From the NCBI RefSeq assembly GCF_001693335.1, contig NZ_CP016503.1, positions 434,001-498,000 on the forward strand: a stretch of 64,000 nucleotides of DNA. Direction: 5' to 3'. A model generated the notes under the pieces. It searched no databases. It was not told the origin of the DNA and worked only from the letters and a program-made list of their open reading frames with translations. Both the position numbers and the translations under genes were made by a program. Within the stretch, counting starts at the first letter, position 1; each line of letters begins with the position of its first letter. The stretch comes from Helicobacter enhydrae. GTDB lineage: Bacteria; Campylobacterota; Campylobacteria; Campylobacterales; Helicobacteraceae. Positions 27,653 to 35,900 of the stretch are shown piece by piece.

Positions 27653-30232
27653 TTACTTCGCACCTTTGGGAGGCATAAATGCTGTAAGCTCTGGAGCTTT
27701 GCCTTTGAATTTCTCGATATTGACCAATGCAGTGTTGGCAATATTTGCATCGGCAAGTTCGCTTGTTGGAATATCAAGCGTGAGCATATTGGGGCAACCA
27801 TTTTTGCACATACTGCCATCTTGTTGCGCATCTGCTGGATCATACCACGCACCCTCAAAAATCCTCACGACTTTTCTAGGCATCATATCACTTACGATTG
27901 CTCCTAGCAACGCCTCGCCTCTAGCATTATACACACGCACAAGATCGCCATTTTTGATGCCTTTTTCTTTCGCATCTTTTGGATTGATCCAAATCGGCTC
28001 ACGATCTGCGACTGCGTAGCTATCTCTCAAACGCGTATTGCTAAGTTGAGAATGCAAACGATTGATAGGGTGTGGGCTAGTGAGTGCAAACTCGGCGGGT
28101 TTGTTTTTCATCCCTAGCCACTCTGCTGGTTCAAACCACATTGGGTGCCCTTTGCAGTCTTTGTAATCCATTTTTGCGATTGTTTCAGAGAAAATCTCGA
28201 TTTTGCCACTAGGGGTGCCTAGAGGGTTGAGGATAGGATCTTCTCTAAAATCTGCATATCTCACATACGCCTCACCCTCTGCTGTAGGGGCAAAAGTCAA
28301 AGGCTTGTTGTCTTCCCAAAACTTTTTGAAATCAGGCATTGCCTCACCTTCAGCAGTCGTGATACCGGCATTAGTCGCTCGATTGTAAGCAGTGGTATAA
28401 AACTCCTCAAGCCATTGCATTTCTGTTTTGCCACCCTCTGTAAAAGCATCGCCAAATCCACAAGCACTAGACAAATCAGCAAACACTTGATAATCGCTCT
28501 TAGCCTTTGGCATAGGGGCGACCACTTGTTTCATCGGACAAATATTGAGATTGCTATAATCTCCTGTCATACTCAAATCGTTTCTCTCATAAGAAGTTGT
28601 GATTGGGAACACAATATCTGCCATTTTGGCACTTGGTGTCCAATATATATCATTGACCACCACCGTCGTAGGCTTCCTCCAAGCTTTGAGATTCTTATTG
28701 ACATTTTGCTGATGCACGATTGGATTGCCACCCACCCAATAAATCATATCAATATCAGGATATGTGATCACGCGTCCATTGTATTGCAAAGTTTTGCCCG
28801 GATTGAGCAAGCAGTCTGAAATCCTTGCCACAGGGATTGCACCACTTCGCTCTTTCTCTTCTGTGCTTTTCCAATTTTCTTTGATCACAGCTTTGCCCAC
28901 ATTGATCCCACCAAGCACAGGGGCATTTGTCGTAGGGCTTCCACCATTTGAATAATGGAAACTCAAGCCAAATCCACCGCCCGGAAGTCCGATTTGCCCA
29001 ATCATTGAAGCAAGTGTGACAATCATCCAATGTGCTTGCTCGCCGTGGTGTTGTCGTTGGATGTTCCAACCTGCCATCAACACTGTGCGATTTTCAAAGA
29101 AAAGTTTGGCAAGGGCTTTGATTTGCTTCTCTGGCACTTTTGAAATGCCTGAAGCCCATTTTGCGGTTTTGGCAACGCCATCGGTTTTGCCAAGCACATA
29201 ATCTGCAAACTTCTCAAAACCCTCTGTGTAGTTCTCGATAAACTCTTTGTCATATTTGCCACTTGTGAGCATTGTGTGGGCGATCCCTAGCATCATCGCC
29301 ACATCGGTGTTTGGACACACTTTGATATGATCAGCCTTGCCTTTGAAAAACTGAATCGTCTCGCTTTTGATCGGATCGATACAGATGACTTTGATTTTTT
29401 TCTCATTGGCAGCTTTTCTAAGCTCGTTGTAATATTTCAAACCTTGAGAATCAGTCGCAGTGTAAGCAAGTTTCAAAGTAGAGAGTGGATTTGACCCCCA
29501 AATCACAACGACTTTTGCGTTTTCTAGCACAAGTTGCCAAGAAGTTTGTTGCTCATATACTTCAAGTGTCCCCATCACATGAGGCATAATCACTTGAGCT
29601 GCACCTGTAGAATAATCCCCCAAACCACCTACAAATCCACCTCCCATCGTCAAGAATCGGTGCAAAAGAGTCCTAGCACTATGGAGCTTCCCGCTTGACT
29701 GCCAACCATAAAAACCGCCATAGATTCCTGAAGCACCCTGCTTAGCACGGATCCTCTTCACTTCGCTACTGACAAGCTTGATCGCTTGTTCATAGCTGAC
29801 TTCTACCCACTCATCTCTTCCACGCAATTCTTTGTTGTTTGGCTTTTTCTCAAGGTAGCTTTTTCTCACCATTGGGGCTTTGATCCTGTTTGTGCGATCA
29901 AAACCATTGTTTGGACCAATCAAATCTGCCACGCTTGAACGCATATCCAAAGAATTGAGTGCTTTTTCTCCATCAAGGTATCGAGGATTTTTCACACTGC
30001 TTGGCTTAAACTCCCCAAACGCATCGCCACTATCTACGACCGCTCCGTCTTTTACCACAACCCTCAACGCACCCCAATGTGCCGCTGTATAAACCTCACC
30101 ATTGAGCACCAAATCTGTGCTAAATTTGTTGGCTCCTGCGGCTAGAAGTGTGCTTCTATCAGCAAGTTGGCTCACAAATGGAAGACTTGCAAAAAGCCCC
30201 GCATATTTCAAAAATGATCTTCTCTGCATCAT
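27653..30232 (-). CDS. torA: Periplasmic TMAO/S-oxide reductase, TorA/BisC type
   Basis: This 859-residue bis-MGD molybdoenzyme has a Tat signal (RRSFLKYAG at residues 4-12). The molybdenum ligand is Ser208 in GDYSTGAAQVIMPHV. Long stretches match E. coli TorA in my memory, including GTLEVYEQQTSW, MIGQIGLPGGGFG, ERNDL, LGTPSGKIEI, NPKDAKEKGI and EGAWYDP. It would use TMAO or related S/N-oxides as respiratory electron acceptors in the periplasm. AAGGAG lies six bases before ATG 30232. It follows the cytochrome gene by 12 bases, as in Campylobacter (Cj0264c/Cj0265c). No TorD-like chaperone is in the window. Confidence 0.92.
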   Translation of the reverse strand: MMQRRSFLKYAGLFASLPFVSQLADRSTLLAAGANKFSTDLVLNGEVYTAAHWGALRVVVKDGAVVDSGDAFGEFKPSSVKNPRYLDGEKALNSLDMRSSVADLIGPNNGFDRTNRIKAPMVRKSYLEKKPNNKELRGRDEWVEVSYEQAIKLVSSEVKRIRAKQGASGIYGGFYGWQSSGKLHSARTLLHRFLTMGGGFVGGLGDYSTGAAQVIMPHVMGTLEVYEQQTSWQLVLENAKVVVIWGSNPLSTLKLAYTATDSQGLKYYNELRKAANEKKIKVICIDPIKSETIQFFKGKADHIKVCPNTDVAMMLGIAHTMLTSGKYDKEFIENYTEGFEKFADYVLGKTDGVAKTAKWASGISKVPEKQIKALAKLFFENRTVLMAGWNIQRQHHGEQAHWMIVTLASMIGQIGLPGGGFGLSFHYSNGGSPTTNAPVLGGINVGKAVIKENWKSTEEKERSGAIPVARISDCLLNPGKTLQYNGRVITYPDIDMIYWVGGNPIVHQQNVNKNLKAWRKPTTVVVNDIYWTPSAKMADIVFPITTSYERNDLSMTGDYSNLNICPMKQVVAPMPKAKSDYQVFADLSSACGFGDAFTEGGKTEMQWLEEFYTTAYNRATNAGITTAEGEAMPDFKKFWEDNKPLTFAPTAEGEAYVRYADFREDPILNPLGTPSGKIEIFSETIAKMDYKDCKGHPMWFEPAEWLGMKNKPAEFALTSPHPINRLHSQLSNTRLRDSYAVADREPIWINPKDAKEKGIKNGDLVRVYNARGEALLGAIVSDMMPRKVVRIFEGAWYDPADAQQDGSMCKNGCPNMLTLDIPTSELADANIANTALVNIEKFKGKAPELTAFMPPKGAK

Positions 30233-30244
30233 AGTATTCTCCTT

Positions 30245-30841
30245 TTATTTTGTAGCTTCAGTGTTTGTGTTCATATCTTTTGCATTTTTTTGTAGGTATT
30301 CGATGACAAGGTGATAATCTTTTTTGTCAATACCTGTGCGTCCTGCCATTGCTTTGAACATACTGGGCCACTGATTGGCTGTGAATTCTTTGACAGGGTG
30401 CAATCCGTGACACATTGAGCAGTTTTGCTCATAGAGTTCTTTTCCTTTGGCAAACAAAGCATTGAGATTGTTGCTCAAGCCATCATTCTCACTCCAAGCT
30501 TCTATTTTGACTTTGTTATAAACTTTGCCATCCACTTCTTGTGTGCCGAGCTTCTCGACTTTGACTCCGGCTCCTTTGACAAATCCAGCATTCAAGATTC
30601 TTTTGTTTGGCACGAAATACACTCCTAGTAGCGTATCTCCTGCGGTATATCCCTCAATGCTTAGCAATACACGATTACCCTCTATGCGGATAACATTGAC
30701 CTCTGCTGTTGGCAATAGCTTACCAATCACTTTGGTGCTTTTTGCATCGGCATACAACATTTTCACACTATCTGCATATTGTGCTTGTGCAAAAGCCAAA
30801 CCACAAAACACGATCGACAATCCAAAAGTCCTCAATAACAT
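30245..30841 (-). CDS. Mono-haem cytochrome c partner of TorA
   Basis: This 198-residue protein has a signal peptide (MLLRTFGLSIVFCGLAFAQA) and a single haem-binding CSMCH near residue 142, followed by a Met-containing stretch (WPSMFKAMAG). The N-terminal half is SH3-like, as in the TorC C-terminal region. ATG 30841, behind AAAGGAGAAGG, is preferred to a start 30 bases upstream. It probably carries electrons from quinol-linked carriers to TorA. Confidence 0.88.
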   Translation of the reverse strand: MLLRTFGLSIVFCGLAFAQAQYADSVKMLYADAKSTKVIGKLLPTAEVNVIRIEGNRVLLSIEGYTAGDTLLGVYFVPNKRILNAGFVKGAGVKVEKLGTQEVDGKVYNKVKIEAWSENDGLSNNLNALFAKGKELYEQNCSMCHGLHPVKEFTANQWPSMFKAMAGRTGIDKKDYHLVIEYLQKNAKDMNTNTEATK

Positions 30842-31055
30842 TCCTTCTCCTTTGAAACGATTTGCTTCCACTACCTAAACTCTGTGGGATAGTAGTTTTG
30901 AGATTCTACTCAATCTTGATGTTTTTTGAAATTATTGCGTTATATAAAATAAAACATAACACAGACGCTAAGTGCAAGATTGATTGTAGTTGCTTATAAA
31001 ATCTTAGAGTGTATTTGATTGAATTTGGGTTGATAAATGTTCAATCCCCCTATTT

Positions 31056-31079
31056 CCACTCAAGCGGGGCTTGAGGTGG
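31056..31079 (-). terminator. Hairpin after AT3 stop, possible terminator
   Basis: CCACCTCAAGC and GCTTGAGTGG (minus strand) form a 10-bp stem with one bulge immediately after the AT3 stop. No U-run follows, so an intrinsic terminator is not certain. The rest of 30842-31080 holds no gene. Confidence 0.35.
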
Positions 31080-31080
31080 A

Positions 31081-34000
31081 TTAGTTGGAAGTCTCTTGCG
31101 ACACTCCTGTCTCTGTCGCTTCCTCTACGGTTTTGTCTGCCACTTCCTCTTGCTCCTCTGCTGTTTGGACTTTGAGAGGTGCTTTGTTATCCTCTTTGTC
31201 TGTCATCGTAGCTTTTGTGGCTTTGTCTCCGAAGCTATATCTTGCTCCAACATTCACTTGATAGAGCTTTTTGTATGTGTCTCCGAAGTTTGTCTCAACA
31301 TCAAGATAAATTCTTGTTGCCTCTGCCACTTCGACATTGGTCCCGACATTTAGCACAAAGCGTCCATTGGATTTGTAGATCTCTGTAGGGGTTTTGCTAC
31401 CTGTGATGGCAGAATCAACGATACTTTTTCCACCATTGAGCACATCATACTCATAGAATGTCCCCACATAGAGTGAAGTCGCCCAATCCTCTCCTCTAAA
31501 CTCTTTGCCAAAGCTCGCACCTGCACGAGAACGCACAAGGAGGACTGATTGTTGGTTGGCTTTTAGCTTGTTGCCATTGCCACCATCTTTGATTGTGGTG
31601 GCAAAACTCGCATCACTAAGGTAGCCTACACCCAATTCCACCTGTGGATCGATGAACCAACTATTGTTCTCACCCAAAGCGAAGCGATAGCCCACTTCAT
31701 CGGAGAGCAAAAAAGCAGGGCTAGAGATGTTGCTAGCCCCTGTGGCAGTGCTGACTTTGAAATCCGAAGCAAAATAGCTAAACTTGGCGATCGTGTCATT
31801 ATACAAGCCCACATTGCTGACATAGGAGTTATATACCGCCACTTCAAAGCCTTGAGTTTGGATGTCATCTAGGCTCACTTTTGCACCGCTTCCTTGCTCT
31901 GTCAATGCGTGGGTTTTGCCTAGTGATCGAGTGTAGGAAAATGCGACACCTATGTAGTTTTTGGCATTATCCAAATCAAGTGCATAGTCATAGCCTCCCT
32001 GTGCAGTCATATAGCTTGTCTCAGTTTTGGCACCGAAGTTGGACACTGCTTCTCCGCCAAACACTCTAGCCCAAACCCCTTGATTGTATGGGTTGCCTCT
32101 GAGTTCCCCAAGTCTTTTGTTGATAGAGTTGAAGTTGGCTGTGAATAAATCAAAATTGAGTGCGAGGGCAGAGGAAGTGACTTGCTGGATACTTTGGGTC
32201 ACCCCATTGGAACGGAAATCACCCAAGAAATAAGTGTAGTAATTACCGCTTGATCCTTCTCCTTGTTGGTCGGTTGCACTTGGAGTGAGAGTCACTGCAA
32301 ATGATTCTCCACCGACTGCGATTTCTTGTCTTGTCGCATCAAATTTAATCAATGCTGCATTCTCACCACTTTTCTTTCTCACCGTGGCAAGGGCGATTTT
32401 CTTTCCTTGGGCGACAAGTCCATTGAGCGTTTGGGTCTCCTCTACGCTTTTGACACGCACTCCAAGGTTTTGCTTTTGTGTGCCTGTAGATCCACCAGTA
32501 ACACCATCAATCACAATGCGATCTGCATATTTCCCACTAGCACTAGCAACAGATGAAGCATAGACTTGAAAAGTGTAGCTACCTTTGTCAATATGCTGTG
32601 CATTAAGCGTTGTGATAGTGAGTGTGTTGTAAGCGTGTGTTGGAGTGCCACCAGCTTGAGCCGTATCGGCTACATTCTCACTAGAAATGCTCAATGTAGC
32701 TTTGGCACCCGCCTCACCCAATCGGATTGCTTGGAGTGTATTGTTTGATCCACCAAGCTTGAGTTTTGAATGACCACTAGCGAAATTGACTTCAAGATTA
32801 GCTGCATTGACACCATTAAGAGTAGCAACTTCTGTTGTTTTGAGGTTTGTGCTGTCAGCTCCTCCAACGAGCTTGAGAGTTGCTGCAGTTCCTGCCAGAT
32901 TTAGAGTGCTAATCGTGTTATTTGCACCCTCTAGGGTGAGGGTGGTATTGGTGCCATTGAGATTGAATGTCGTCGTGCCACCTCCGGTTGTTCCGATGTT
33001 CTTTGCTATAGTGAGGTTGGCAGAATCTTCGAGATTGATAATGTTGGTGGCACTAGCCCCAGTATAGATAGCATAATCGCCACTAGTCGCCCCAGTATCA
33101 CTAATGCCATTTGCTCCGATTGTGCTCTCACCACTGCCGATAGAGATGATGTTTTTGGAACGATTGGCAAAGATCCCATTTGTCACTTCTAGATTTTCTA
33201 TGAAAATTCCATTGATTCCGCCTCCCTCAGCGATAGTGGTGATAGTCCCCACCTTGAGCTTTCCTTTGGCAATAAGGGTTTTTGCATGAGTTGGTTGCAT
33301 GAGCTGTGCTTCGAGTTGCTGTGCTTCCTTATCAATCTCCTCTGGCGTATTGACATTTGGATCGAGATCCAAATCTTTTGCCGTATTGTCGACGCCAGAA
33401 TTTCTAAACTTCAAAAGCCCCTTGCCAATCAAATTGAACCCTATATCCACCCTTGCTAAAGCGTCATCTTTCTTATCGTAATTCCCTGTTATGATTGTAT
33501 TGATGTCAAGAGCGTTTTTTTCGGCTGCAGTAGATCCACCAGCAAAATCAAGACTGATGACATTGCGATAATTTGTCTGCTTGCGATGTTTGATTTCTAG
33601 TTTGTCTAGATAGAGCGTAGCTTGTTGTTTGAAAGCAATCAGATTGTAAGCATGTGTGCCATCGGCATTGACTTGAGACTCCTGTCGTGGTGCTGCAATA
33701 ATGCTAACGCGATTGGTATTTTCTCCAATCGTTCCTTTGTTTTTGAAAAGGATTCGATTGTGGGCATTGTATCTTGTCTCTTGCTTCCCATCCCCACCCT
33801 CTGCTCGGATTTCAGCAGTTTGACTTGTTCCTTTTTTGATTGAGTTATTTGTTCCATTGAAGGTAATATTGACTTTTGTGTAATCATGCGAATCTGTTCT
33901 ACCTATGAGCTTACCACCCTCTACCAAACCTCCGCTAGTGATAATGCTCCCCTCAATCCCACCATTGTCAAACACAAAATTTTGCTCTCTAGGTTTGCGA

Positions 34001-34719
34001 TTTTTAAGCTCTCCTATCGATATTGTCTCCAAATTTCCCTTAAGACTTGAAGCTCCTGTAAAATTAAAATTTGTTGATAATTGGGAATATAGTCCTCCAC
34101 TGAGTTGAGATTCAATTTTGATATTGCCTATCATATCGCCATTAAAAGTCGCCTCTACTTTATCGCCATCACTAAGAGTGCGATAGTCACCAGCTTTGAT
34201 ATTAAGATTGCCTTTGAGAGCAACTCCGTCGGTAATGCCTTCAAACACAAGAGTGGCTTTGCGAGAGGGTGGGGTAGAAAAAGGTATTGCTCCAAAATCA
34301 ATGGTGAGAGTGCCTTGCCCACTATCTCCCAATTGGAGTCCATTGCCCTTATTAGTAAGCTTGAATTGAGCCTTGTCTCCACCTAGCGTGAGTGTGTTGG
34401 ATGCAAAAGTAGGTGGTGTAGGATTATTTTTTTGAAATTTAAGCGTTAAACTATCAAGAGTATTACCGCCTGCTTTTAATTGATTAAAAGTGCTTGTTCC
34501 ATCAATTGTGACTTGATTAGTGCTTTGAAAGGCTACTCCACCATCGGTGTTGTAGCAGATTCCACTACTGCTATCATTGCAAGGTGTATCTGTCGCACTT
34601 GCCACACTTACACTAAGAGCTAGAGCCAACGAAGTGGCGATGATGGGCTTGTAGGGCTTCATAATGCCCCCCCCCGCACAATTGCGGTAGGAACTAGATT
34701 GTCTATTTGCATTTTCCAT
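31081..34719 (-). CDS. Autotransporter AT3, poly-G in frame
   Basis: The protein has 1,212 residues from ATG 34719, which follows AAGGAAT. A 19-residue leader (MENANRQSSSYRNCAGGGI) crosses a 9-G tract and runs into MKPYKPIIATSLALALSVSV, so the tract is in frame here. A longer open frame reaching 35022 enters gpsA and is rejected. The mature start has two cysteines (TPCNDSSSGIC). The passenger resembles AT2. The barrel begins after LGELRGNPYNQGVWARVFGG and ends at GARYSFG (about residue 1163). A 49-residue acidic tail with APLKVQTAEEQEE follows, similar to AT1. Function unknown; surface-exposed by family. Confidence 0.9.
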   Translation of the reverse strand: MENANRQSSSYRNCAGGGIMKPYKPIIATSLALALSVSVASATDTPCNDSSSGICYNTDGGVAFQSTNQVTIDGTSTFNQLKAGGNTLDSLTLKFQKNNPTPPTFASNTLTLGGDKAQFKLTNKGNGLQLGDSGQGTLTIDFGAIPFSTPPSRKATLVFEGITDGVALKGNLNIKAGDYRTLSDGDKVEATFNGDMIGNIKIESQLSGGLYSQLSTNFNFTGASSLKGNLETISIGELKNRKPREQNFVFDNGGIEGSIITSGGLVEGGKLIGRTDSHDYTKVNITFNGTNNSIKKGTSQTAEIRAEGGDGKQETRYNAHNRILFKNKGTIGENTNRVSIIAAPRQESQVNADGTHAYNLIAFKQQATLYLDKLEIKHRKQTNYRNVISLDFAGGSTAAEKNALDINTIITGNYDKKDDALARVDIGFNLIGKGLLKFRNSGVDNTAKDLDLDPNVNTPEEIDKEAQQLEAQLMQPTHAKTLIAKGKLKVGTITTIAEGGGINGIFIENLEVTNGIFANRSKNIISIGSGESTIGANGISDTGATSGDYAIYTGASATNIINLEDSANLTIAKNIGTTGGGTTTFNLNGTNTTLTLEGANNTISTLNLAGTAATLKLVGGADSTNLKTTEVATLNGVNAANLEVNFASGHSKLKLGGSNNTLQAIRLGEAGAKATLSISSENVADTAQAGGTPTHAYNTLTITTLNAQHIDKGSYTFQVYASSVASASGKYADRIVIDGVTGGSTGTQKQNLGVRVKSVEETQTLNGLVAQGKKIALATVRKKSGENAALIKFDATRQEIAVGGESFAVTLTPSATDQQGEGSSGNYYTYFLGDFRSNGVTQSIQQVTSSALALNFDLFTANFNSINKRLGELRGNPYNQGVWARVFGGEAVSNFGAKTETSYMTAQGGYDYALDLDNAKNYIGVAFSYTRSLGKTHALTEQGSGAKVSLDDIQTQGFEVAVYNSYVSNVGLYNDTIAKFSYFASDFKVSTATGASNISSPAFLLSDEVGYRFALGENNSWFIDPQVELGVGYLSDASFATTIKDGGNGNKLKANQQSVLLVRSRAGASFGKEFRGEDWATSLYVGTFYEYDVLNGGKSIVDSAITGSKTPTEIYKSNGRFVLNVGTNVEVAEATRIYLDVETNFGDTYKKLYQVNVGARYSFGDKATKATMTDKEDNKAPLKVQTAEEQEEVADKTVEEATETGVSQETSN
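34667..34675 (-). repeat. Poly-G tract (9) in AT3 leader
   Basis: Nine G encode Gly-Gly-Gly within the leader between ATG 34719 and the signal-peptide Met. A change not divisible by three would disconnect the upstream start. Confidence 0.85.
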
Positions 34720-34784
34720 TGTTGATTCCTTACAAAATTGATATATCAACTTGATCAGCCATTCATCAAAAACTTGCATACAAG

Positions 34785-34790
34785 ATTGTA
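34785..34790 (-). promoter_or_regulatory. Candidate -10 box for AT3
   Basis: TACAAT (minus) lies about 65 bases before ATG 34719. A 12-base palindrome TTGATATATCAA (34738-34749) sits in the predicted leader and could be a regulator site or mRNA structure. Confidence 0.4.
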
Positions 34791-34947
34791 TCCTTTCGAA
34801 AAGATAAACTTCCAATCTTAAATAGAGTTTAGGAAAAGCTTCAAGTCGAGATTTAGCAATGCAATTATAAAACAATAAAGCCAGATCAAAATCCAAAATT
34901 TCAACCATTCCACTACTCAAAAAATTGTGGAACTTTTTTTGTTTGTT

Positions 34948-34953
34948 TATAAT
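34948..34953 (+). promoter_or_regulatory. -10 box for gpsA and the outer-membrane operon
   Basis: Consensus TATAAT lies 24 bases before the gpsA ATG, with AAAGG between them. No other clear promoter was noticed before OmpTail1, so this may drive the whole block, although internal promoters cannot be excluded. Confidence 0.55.
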
Positions 34954-34976
34954 TAGATTTTCTAGAAAGGTGAGAT

Positions 34977-35900
34977 ATGCAAAAAGTTGGAGTTTTTGGT
35001 GGTGGAGCTTGGGGCAAAGCACTTGCTTACGCCCTATCGTCTAAAAATGAAGTGAGGATTTATTCACGCAGAGAGCTTGATCTACCCTCAAACTCTATCA
35101 AGCAGACTTCTATCCGAGAGGCTCTGCAATGCGATTTTTATGTGATCGCTATCGCTACAAGCGTGCTAAGGACTTGGCTTGATGACACATTTCTCCCCGC
35201 CCTAGCTGATATACGCGACACCAAAGAAGCCAAAATCCTCTCTGCAAGCAAAGGCATCGAGGAGGATCGCGGGGCTTTTGTGAGCGATATTTTCCAAGAG
35301 CATTTCTCCCCGCTCAATCTCTGCTACCTTGCAGGTCCTAGTTTTGCCACAGAGGTTTTGCAAGGTTTGCCTTGTGCACTTGTGCTCCACTCACACAATC
35401 TCCATTTGGCACGCAATTTTGCAGAATTGATGCCTAGCTTCATCAAATCCTACACGAGCCCTGATGTCATCGGCGGAGAGGTCGCAGGGGCTTACAAAAA
35501 TGTCATCGCTATCGCTGGGGGGATTTGCGATGGACTGGGACTAGGCAACAATGCCAAATCCTCTCTCCTTGCAAGAGGGCTAGTGGAGATGTGCCGCTTC
35601 GGAGAGCATTTCGGGGCAAAAATGGAGACATTTCTAGGGCTAAGTGGGGCTGGGGATTTGTTTCTCACTTCAAGCTCCACACTCTCACGCAACTATCGCG
35701 TCGGCTTCGCACTCGCACAAAACCAAAAAATCGATGAGATTCTAGCGAGTCTTGGGGAAGTCGCAGAGGGCGTGAGAAGCTCTAGGGCGATCACACAAAT
35801 CAGCACAAAAGAAGGGATCTACACCCCAATCGCTTCAGAGGTGAGCAGTATCATAGAGGGGAAAAATCCACAAGAGAGTTTGAAGGCTTTGATGAAGTGA
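34977..35900 (+). CDS. gpsA: Glycerol-3-phosphate dehydrogenase (NAD(P)+)
   Basis: This 307-residue cytoplasmic enzyme reduces dihydroxyacetone phosphate to sn-glycerol 3-phosphate for phospholipid synthesis. The dinucleotide-binding [13 protein letters not shown] is at the N-terminus. [18 protein letters not shown], the catalytic-lysine region [24 protein letters not shown] and [13 protein letters not shown] are family motifs. The stop overlaps the OmpTail1 start as TGATG. This places a membrane-lipid gene at the head of an outer-membrane protein operon. Confidence 0.95.
   Translation: MQKVGVFGGGAWGKALAYALSSKNEVRIYSRRELDLPSNSIKQTSIREALQCDFYVIAIATSVLRTWLDDTFLPALADIRDTKEAKILSASKGIEEDRGAFVSDIFQEHFSPLNLCYLAGPSFATEVLQGLPCALVLHSHNLHLARNFAELMPSFIKSYTSPDVIGGEVAGAYKNVIAIAGGICDGLGLGNNAKSSLLARGLVEMCRFGEHFGAKMETFLGLSGAGDLFLTSSSTLSRNYRVGFALAQNQKIDEILASLGEVAEGVRSSRAITQISTKEGIYTPIASEVSSIIEGKNPQESLKALMK

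Noticed and set aside
34720-35022. Upstream extension of AT3 by 101 codons
   Set aside because: It would overlap gpsA and its promoter and place a long non-signal stretch before the signal peptide; ATG 34719 has a ribosome site.
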